From assembly GCA_025200525.1 (NCBI GenBank), contig CM045758.1:64602598-64666597 (forward strand): 64,000 nt of DNA. Reading direction: 5' to 3'. Shown in pieces: positions 57,162-64,000 of this stretch (the stretch's first letter is position 1; each line of letters opens with the position of its first letter). The translations under genes and the position numbers were made by a program. The notes beneath the pieces are model-generated. The model searched no databases, had not been told where the DNA came from, and saw only the letters and a list, made by a program, of their open reading frames with translations. This stretch comes from Camellia lanceoleosa (lineage: Eukaryota; Streptophyta; Magnoliopsida; Ericales; Theaceae).

Positions 57162-57620
57162 CTCCATCCGTTTCAAAATATTAGTCTCTTATTTTATTTT
57201 TCATTGTCCCAAAATATTAGTCCCTCTTCAAAAATCAAGTACAAAAATAATATAAATTTCTTATTTTGCCATTCTTTTAAATTAATAAATAATATAAAAA
57301 GTACAATTATGATATTGATATTCCCAAAAAATGTACTATCAAAAAGATAATTTTGAAAAATCAATTTTTTTCAAAAGTAATAATTATACTACCAAAAAAA
57401 GTTAAATTCCCCAAAATGAACCATTATTTTGAGACAACAAAAATGATCTCTACCCCCAGCTGGGGGTGACACCCAGTGAGGTGTCACCCGGGGGTTGGAG
57501 GAGAAAACAGTTTTTTTTTTTTTTTTTTTTCGGCCAACCCCACGCCGCCACGTCACTGGGGTGGGGGTGGGGGTCTTCCGTACTGGGTGTATGTAGCATT
57601 ATTGTTTGAGACAAATGGAG
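57162..57620. mobile_element. Stowaway-like MITE with nested insertion
   Basis: The ends CTCCATCCGTTTCAAAATA and ...TTTGAGACAAATGGAG are flanked by TA (57160-57161, 57621-57622). Copy A shows the empty TTTTTATAAGATTT site. It is interrupted by a Mutator-like MITE. Confidence 0.85.
57438..57604. mobile_element. Mutator-like MITE, copy 2 (oligo-T core)
   Basis: A perfect 10-bp flanking repeat, TTTGAGACAA (57428-57437, 57605-57614). The ends CAAAAATGATCTCTACCCCC and CAATAATGCTACATACACCC (inward) match. The core is AAAACAG-T(22) then CCAACCCCACGCCGCCACGT, as at 23520-23661. Confidence 0.82.
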
Positions 57621-57779
57621 TAAGATTTATTAAAATTTTAAAAGTAATTTATTGAGGATTTGAAAGTACTTCAGTTATTGACTTTTAAACTAATATGTAA
57701 TTAATTCATAAAAAAAAGTGTCTCATCATTTCTTATACATTAATTGGTGAAATGTGATTTTAAAGAGTGCCATGCATAT

Positions 57780-58320
57780 TGTGGAGATATATTTTCTAAA
57801 TACCAACACGTGGTAAGGTGACGCCGACGTGTAAGCCGAGGTTTCATGTGTCCTGGTTAAGATGCCGAGATGATCTCGGCATGGCCGAGGTTATCTCCGA
57901 AGATATCGGAATCCGAGATAAACGGATAAGGGACAAGAGTCCTAGAGTGAGGAAAGACTTCAAGATAGATAAGGATAATATTCTTAAGGAATCTATCCTT
58001 ATCTCTTGGGGAGTCCAAAGTAAGTTCTAAATAGGAGTCCATAGAAGTCAGGCTTCTATTGGGACTAGGATTGAGTTAACTATAAAAGAGAGGCACCCCT
58101 ATGGGTCTAAGGTACGCAAATTGTATTCAGAACAGTGAGTTTAGCACTATTGATTATCTTTGAGAGATATATTGACTTGATCGTCGGAGTGTCCCCAGGT
58201 GGACGAACCACCGCCGGAATCTTCTCTTTCTGTTGCAGGTCACACATGTGTCATTTTATTCTGCCAATGCTCTCCAACTGAATACTAAGCTGGCAGTGTG
58301 GTCAGATTTTCACCCACACA
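57780..58320 (+). repeat. 5' LTR of RT-2
   Basis: It starts TGTGGAGATATATTTT and ends TTTTCACCCACACA. A TATA box, TATAAAA, is at 58081-58087. Several GCCGAG motifs are present, as in the RT-1 LTR. Confidence 0.93.
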
Positions 58321-58322
58321 AT

Positions 58323-58338
58323 TTGGCACCTTCTGTGG
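58323..58338 (+). other. Primer-binding site of RT-2 (altered)
   Basis: TTGGCACCTTCTGTGG. Two differences from RT-1 (GCGCCG to GCACCT) disrupt the tRNA-matching core. Confidence 0.55.
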
Positions 58339-58354
58339 GAAGAAAGAAGAATAG

Positions 58355-61300
58355 ATGGCCAGTAACGGACAGAAGGAAAAGATTGGGGACGACACTCTTG
58401 CTGGGAGTGGGAGACCTATTGACCTTGATATCGAAGGAGACGAGTGCAACGTAGAAACTCGTGAACAGCATCACGGAGTAAAAGACGTCGGCCAGACTGG
58501 CGTACCAAAGAAACCTGATCGAAGCGGGTACTATAACGAAGGCGACCTCCGGTATGGAAGGATAGGTGCCTACGGAGGGACGAAGAAATGAAAGAGATGG
58601 CAAACAAATTGGCAGTCCTGCAATCGGTCGTCAATTTTATGATGCAAAATAACTTCATGAAGCCACTATTCCCGCTGCAGGACACGCCGATTCCAGCGAC
58701 CAATGCCCAGAAGGGAGGACAGAAAACAATCCCCGTAGCCCTTCAGCACACCAGGAGCGAAAGACACTCTCATCGACCTTCCAGGGAGGTCGGACAAGGA
58801 GAGTCAAGAAGGGAAGAATCAAGGAGGACGCATCACACAAAGGAAACAGACCCCAACATCGGCATGTTCAGGGGCAGGCACTATGCTTCGACACACCTAA
58901 CGGAGAAAGGTCGAAAATGGGTCACAACGAAGCCGAGAGCAATGCTCAGAAAAGGCTGAAGTCAGGAGACAGCCGAACTCCTGGCCAGACCAAAGAGGAC
59001 TTAAGAGACTATCTCAAAAGGAAGCAAGATCATGCTGAGGTAACTTCCCTTGTTAAACCGAGAACACCATTCTCGGTAGAATTAGACAAAATTGAGGTCC
59101 AAAAAAGATTTAGTATGCCGAGGTTCCAGATTTACGATGGGAAGTCAGACCTCAACTTTCATGTCAGATTATACCTAATGCAATGGCGCTATACACTAGA
59201 AACGAGCCGTTGCTCTGCAAAGTTTTCCCCTCATCATTTGGGGAGATTGCATCGGATTGGTTTCACAAGCTACTGAAAGGGAGTGTGAAGACCTGGGAAG
59301 GCCTGGCCGAGATGTTTGTGGCCAAGTTCGTGACAAACAAGCTGCAGCCCCTGAGGGTGGACGCTTTGATGGCTCTAAAAATCACCAAGGATGATGGCCT
59401 TAGGGCCTATGCAAAAAGGTACTATGAGGTGTTCAACCAAATATCTAAATGCAACCAAGAGGTGGCGGTCGTGTCTTTCAAAAACGGCCTAAAAGATGAC
59501 TGTCCACTACGAAAGTCGTTGGCAAAGACGTTGCCAAAAAGCATGGAAGAGCTCATGGCCAGAATCAAGAAGTATGCCAGAGCCGAGGAAGATACGTCGG
59601 GGAATAAGGAGACAAAGCATGAGAAAGGAAACGGCTCACCGAAGCGAAGCCGAGGTAACAATGGATCCAACAAGCAAAAGGCAGAACTGAGGGCTGCACA
59701 GACAGTGACAACTGTGTTCCGAATTCCGATTCACAAAGTCCTTGATCAAATTCGGAACCAACCTTACTTCAGAACACCAGTGAGGGCACCAAGAGAGTTT
59801 ATAAGAAGGAACGTTGGCAGGCATTGTGCTTACCACAATGAAGATGGGCACATGACTCAGGGTTGTAGAGCCCTGAAAACACACTTGGAAGACCTGGTGA
59901 GGCAAGGCCATCTAAGAGACCTTGTCGATGAGGCCAAGACAAGGGAAGAACATGCAAGATTGCCTCAGGCACCAGTAGCTCCACCTCCCCCAGCACAGCA
60001 GCCACAGGCAGGAGGACCTCGGGTAGTCAACGTAATCCACTCGAAGGTCAACGAAAATGACATACGAGGGGAGACCCAGAAGGTAAAGCACCTACAACAT
60101 GTCTACCAAGTCGGGGAGAAGAGACATCGGGTGAATGAGTGCTTGGGCCCAGTAGTGTCCTTTACTGAAGCCGACCTTGAAATGGTGCAGCATCCACATA
60201 ACGATGCCTTGGTAGTATCCCTCCAGGTTGGGGAGTGCCAAGTAAAGCGCATCCTAATTGACCAAGGAAGCTCTTGTGACATCATGTACGTCAGATGTTA
60301 CAAGGAGCTCGGTCTACACCCAAATGATATGGAGCAATCCAATGGCCCAATGGTTGGGTTCAATGGAACGCCGACATGGCCACTGGGGGCAGTAAACTTG
60401 GAGGTGCAGGCTGGCACCAGGAAGATCAAGACAGAATTCACCATCATCGACACATCATTCCCTTACAATGCTATTCTAGGAAGACCATAGTTGCGCGCAA
60501 TGAGGGTAGTTCCCTCAACATTGCATCAACTATTGTGATTCCCAACAGAGCATGGGATTGAAGAAGTCAGAGGTGATTAGCTGTAGGCGAAGAATTGCTC
60601 TATGGTAGCAATGAAATCTACCTGCAGCATACGAGAGCCAAAAAAGGCAGAAATTGAAGATGAGAACGTGAAAGTCCTAGAAGACGTCAATAAGGAGCCA
60701 GCCGAGAAGAGTGAAGAGGCACTGAAAAAAATCCTCGTCCAGGAGGAGGATGAAGAACGCTTCTTTCTTCTCTACTCGGGCTTAGCCGAAGAAGAGGAGA
60801 AAGAGTTGGAAGCTTTCTTAAGAGCAAATATTGAGGTGTTTGCTTGGACGCCTTATGAAATGCCTGGCATTAACCCCAAGGTCACTTGCCACAAACTGAA
60901 CGTTGACAGGTCGGTGAAACCTGTAATCCAACGAGCAAGGAGACCGACGTTGATGCACGTCGAAGCAGTAGAAGAAGAAGTAGACAGACTTCTGGAGGCC
61001 AGGGCCATTAGAGAAGTTAACTACCCGACATGGCTATCCAATACAGTGGTGATAAAAAAGAAGAATGGTAAATGGAGGGTCTGCGTAGACTTTATTAGCC
61101 TGAACAAAGCCTGTCCCAAAGACAGTTTTCCCCTACCCAAGATTGATCAGCTGGTAGACGCCACTTCGGGGCATGGAAGAATGAGCTTCCTAGATGCCTA
61201 CAGGGGGTACCATCAATTAGCTATGTACCCCCTAGATGAGGAGAAGACTGCGTTCATCACCCCAAAATGGTTGTATTGCTACAGAGTGATGCCTTTTGGG

Positions 61301-64000
61301 TTGAAAAACGCAGGAGCAACCTACCAAAGATTGGTAACCAAGATGTTCAAACATCTAATCGGCAGAATGGTGGAGGTCTACATCGATGACATGGTCGTAA
61401 AGACCAAAGAAACTGAAGGTTATTTGGCCGACCTCAAAGAAGTATTTGAGATCCTTAAAACATATCGGCTCCGACTCAATGCATCCAAATGTGCATTTGG
61501 AGTTGGATCTGGTAAGTTTTTGGGATATCTGGTGACCAGAAGGGGCATTGAGGCAAGCCCAGATCAGATCAAGGCCATCCTAGAGTTGAAGAGCCCGACG
61601 TCGGCAAAACAGGTACAAATGCTGATCGGAAGGGCCGCAGCCCTGAATAGGTTCAACAGCAGAAGCTCAGACAAGTGCAGACCTTTCTTCAACTTAGTCA
61701 AAAAAGCCACAGACTTCCTGTGGACCGAAGAATGCGAAGCCGCCCTAGCCGATGTGAAGAAGTATCTAACCACAGCTCCAGTTCTTTCAAATCCAGAACC
61801 TGGAGAGGAGCTGTTTTTATACTTAGCAGTTTCAGAACATGCGATAAGCGCAGTGGTAGTCCGAGAAGAAAAAGGGGAACAAAGGGCTGTTTATTATGTA
61901 AGCAAAACCCTGGCCGATGCAGAAACAAGGTATCTACCTTTAGAGAAATTGACACTGGCTTTAGTAATGGCTTCAAAGAAGCTGAACCATTACTTCCAGG
62001 CCATAAAATTGTGGTGCTTACTGAACACCCCTTGAAGTCCTTGCTGCAACAAGGAGACCTGACAGGAAGAATAGCCAGATGGGCAGTCGCCCTGGGCCAG
62101 TACGACCTGGAGTACAGACTTAGAACAGCAATAAAAGGCCAGGTTTTGGCTGACTTCGTGGCCGAGTTCACGCCAGAAAACATAGTACATCAGGCTCCGT
62201 TGAGCCGAGGTGAACGATGTCCAAGCAGACAAGAAGAAGCCCAGCCAAAGGCAAAAGAACAAAGGAAAGAAGAAAAACTCAGACCCTGCAGCATTTACAT
62301 CGACGACTCCTTTCGACTGTTCGTTGATGGGAGTTCAAACCGACAGAGAGCGGGGGCAGGAGTAGTATTAATATCTCCAGATGGACAGGTACTAGAACAA
62401 TCGATTCGTTTGGAGTTCAAGGCCTCAAACAATGAAGCAGAATATGAAGCACTCATTGCAGGACTGAAGCTGGTAGTAGCAGTACAAGCAGATGAGGTAA
62501 TAGTCTTTTGTGATTCACAACTTATAGTTAACCAGACAATAGGCGAGTTTGCCGCCCGATATGAAAAAATGTCGGTATACGCAAAGGAGGTCATCAGGTT
62601 GGCAGCCTTGTTTCAGAACTGTTGACTACTTCAGGTTAGCTGAGATGATAACAGTCACGCCGATGCGTTGGCCAACCTAGCTAGTGCAATACAACCTAGA
62701 AAAGCAAGAACGATAATGGTCGAATACTTATCGGGCCTGAGTATTGAACCAATAACCACAAGGCATGAAGCAATGTGCGTGGACATGGGACCAGCCTGGA
62801 TAGATGCAATCGTTGCGTTCCTGAAAGAAGGAAAGCTGCCAGATGACTGCAAGGCGACACACAAGATCAGATTGAAGTCGATAAGATTCAGTCTGACAGT
62901 AGAAGGACATCTCTACAGAAGGTCCTTCACTGGACCCCTTTTGAGGTGCGTACACCCTTCACAAGTTGAAGATTTTTTATATGAAATACATGAAGGAATT
63001 TGTGGAAGCCACGCTGGGGGCAGATCACTCGTTCGTAGGGCCATTACCCAGGGATATTGGTGGCCTTACATGCAGAAAGATGCAGAAGCCTATGTGAAGA
63101 AATGTGAAAAATGCCAAAGGTTTGCACCTCTGATACACCAGCCAGCAGCAGACCCGAACCCTGTATCCAGTCCTTGGCTATTTTCCCAATGGGGCATGGA
63201 TCTCATTGGGCAATTGCCCCAAGCAATTGGGCAAAGGAAAGTACTTACTGGTAGCAACAGATTACTTCACGAAGTGGATAGAGGCTGAACCCCTTGCCAA
63301 AATCCGAGATGTGGATGTTAAGAGCTTCATATGGAAGAACATCATCACCCGGTTTGGGATTCCAAGAGCAATAGTTGCAGATAATGGAACACAATTTGAC
63401 AGCAAGCTAATCAAAAGCTTCTGTGCAAAATTCAAAATCAATAATTACTTTTCAACTCCAAGCTTTCCCCAAAGCAATGGACAAGCAGAAGCATCCAACA
63501 AAGTTATCTTGGATGGGATAAAGAAGAGGCTACAGACAGCAAAAGGAAAGTGGGTGGACGAGTTGCCCAATGTACTCTGGGCATATCGGACTACGCCGAG
63601 AAAATCAACAGGGGAATCCCCCTTTGCCATGGCTTATGGCACAGAAGCAGTCATTCTACTGGAGGTCGGCATCCCAGGGATCAGAACCCAGGGAGTAGAG
63701 AATGGGACTAATGATGTACTCTTAGCCCGAGATTTAGATCTTCTAAAAGAACGAAGGGAGGAAGTTGCAATTCAACTCGCAGCATACCAGCAACAGCTTG
63801 CCAGAGCTTATAACAAGAAGGTCAACCCAAGGGAGTTTCAAATTGGTGACCTTGTCTTAAGAAAAGTCGTTGGCAACAAGAAGGATCCTAGAGAGGGCAA
63901 GCTTGGCCCAAATTGGGAAGGACCCTACAGAATCATCTCGGTACTAGGAAATGGGGCATATCGGCTTGAAGATAATTAGGGCAAAGAACTGCCAAGGCCT
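58355..64000 (+). pseudogene. RT-2 gag-pol, heavily broken
   Basis: Same domain order as RT-1. Frameshifts relative to RT-1 lie near 58552 (deletion), 58900-58960, about 59180 (deletion), about 62002 (deletion) and about 63240 (insertion). Stops lie at 60488, several between 60530 and 60590, 62623 (CGA in RT-1), and 63977 (GAG in RT-1). Longest readable pieces: capsid to protease (59183-60490, with ILIDQGSS), RT to the first RNase H (60602-62035, with YIDDMV), the second RNase H (ending 62625, with LFVDGSSN), integrase finger (62668-63288) and integrase core (63206-63979, with VADNGTQF). The copy cannot make a full polyprotein. Its last bases run off the window. Confidence 0.92.

Larger units (their letters stand above)
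57021..57779. repeat. Triplicated unit, copy C, right part
   Basis: It continues the unit exactly where the left part stopped (AATGAATAG, TTTTCAATATTTTG...) and runs to CATGCATAT, where RT-2 is inserted. A Stowaway element splits it at 57162-57620. Confidence 0.85.
57780..64000 (+). mobile_element. RT-2: Tat-clade retrotransposon, truncated by window edge
   Basis: 5' LTR 57780-58320 (541 bp), primer-binding site, then a gag-pol region homologous to RT-1 up to the integrase C-terminus at the window end. Its LTR is different in length and sequence from RT-1's, but it matches the solo LTRs in the triplicated unit. It inserted after CATAT in copy C. Confidence 0.93.

Overview
The window looks like repeat-dense, AT-rich nuclear DNA of a flowering plant, probably a eudicot. 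The evidence is nested plant-type LTR retrotransposons (Ty3/gypsy chromovirus and Tat clades), Helitrons ending in hairpin + CTAG, a Mutator-like element (MULE), Tourist/Stowaway/hAT/Mutator MITEs, tRNA-type SINEs, and one spliced plant ankyrin-repeat membrane protein gene. No prokaryotic or organellar signature is present. I cannot name the species.

Layout. 1-2715 is the 3' end of a Tekay/Del-like chromovirus: the end of pol with its chromodomain, then a 1.9 kb LTR with an array of CG-rich palindromes just upstream of a TATA box. 2716-18660 is a head-to-tail cluster of non-autonomous Helitrons with eight terminal hairpin/CTAG ends, all on the + strand. One of these copies is split by a 6.4 kb MULE (10357-16770, perfect 9-bp target duplication) that keeps a decayed MURA-type transposase. 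18661-20765 is AT-rich DNA with a LINE-like tail. 21060-26997 is the only likely host gene, a BDA1-like ankyrin/transmembrane protein on the - strand, with two exons, a 4.26 kb intron filled with small transposons, and an apparent GC-AG intron.

27297-57779 is a tandemly triplicated ~3 kb unit (copies A, B, C). Each copy carries the same antisense solo LTR of a Tat-type element, so the LTR inserted and recombined before the triplication. A complete Tat-clade retrotransposon (RT-1, 34393-44538, CATAT target duplication, 750-bp LTRs differing at 8 sites) sits at the B/C junction. Copy C is itself split by about 9.7 kb of AT-rich DNA (47340-57020) that holds a SINE, an internal duplication, a 149-bp tandem array and several MITEs. 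The second part of copy C is interrupted by another Tat element (RT-2, 57780 to the window edge), which is much more decayed.

Functionally almost everything is transposon-derived. RT-1 has one long gag-protease-RT-RNaseH-RNaseH-integrase frame with only three in-frame stops. Between pol and the 3' LTR it carries a convergent antisense gene that can be reconstructed as at least three exons with matching phases. This antisense gene, the MULE with oppositely oriented halves, and the layered duplication history are the most interesting content. I found no evidence of a wholly new kind of biological system.
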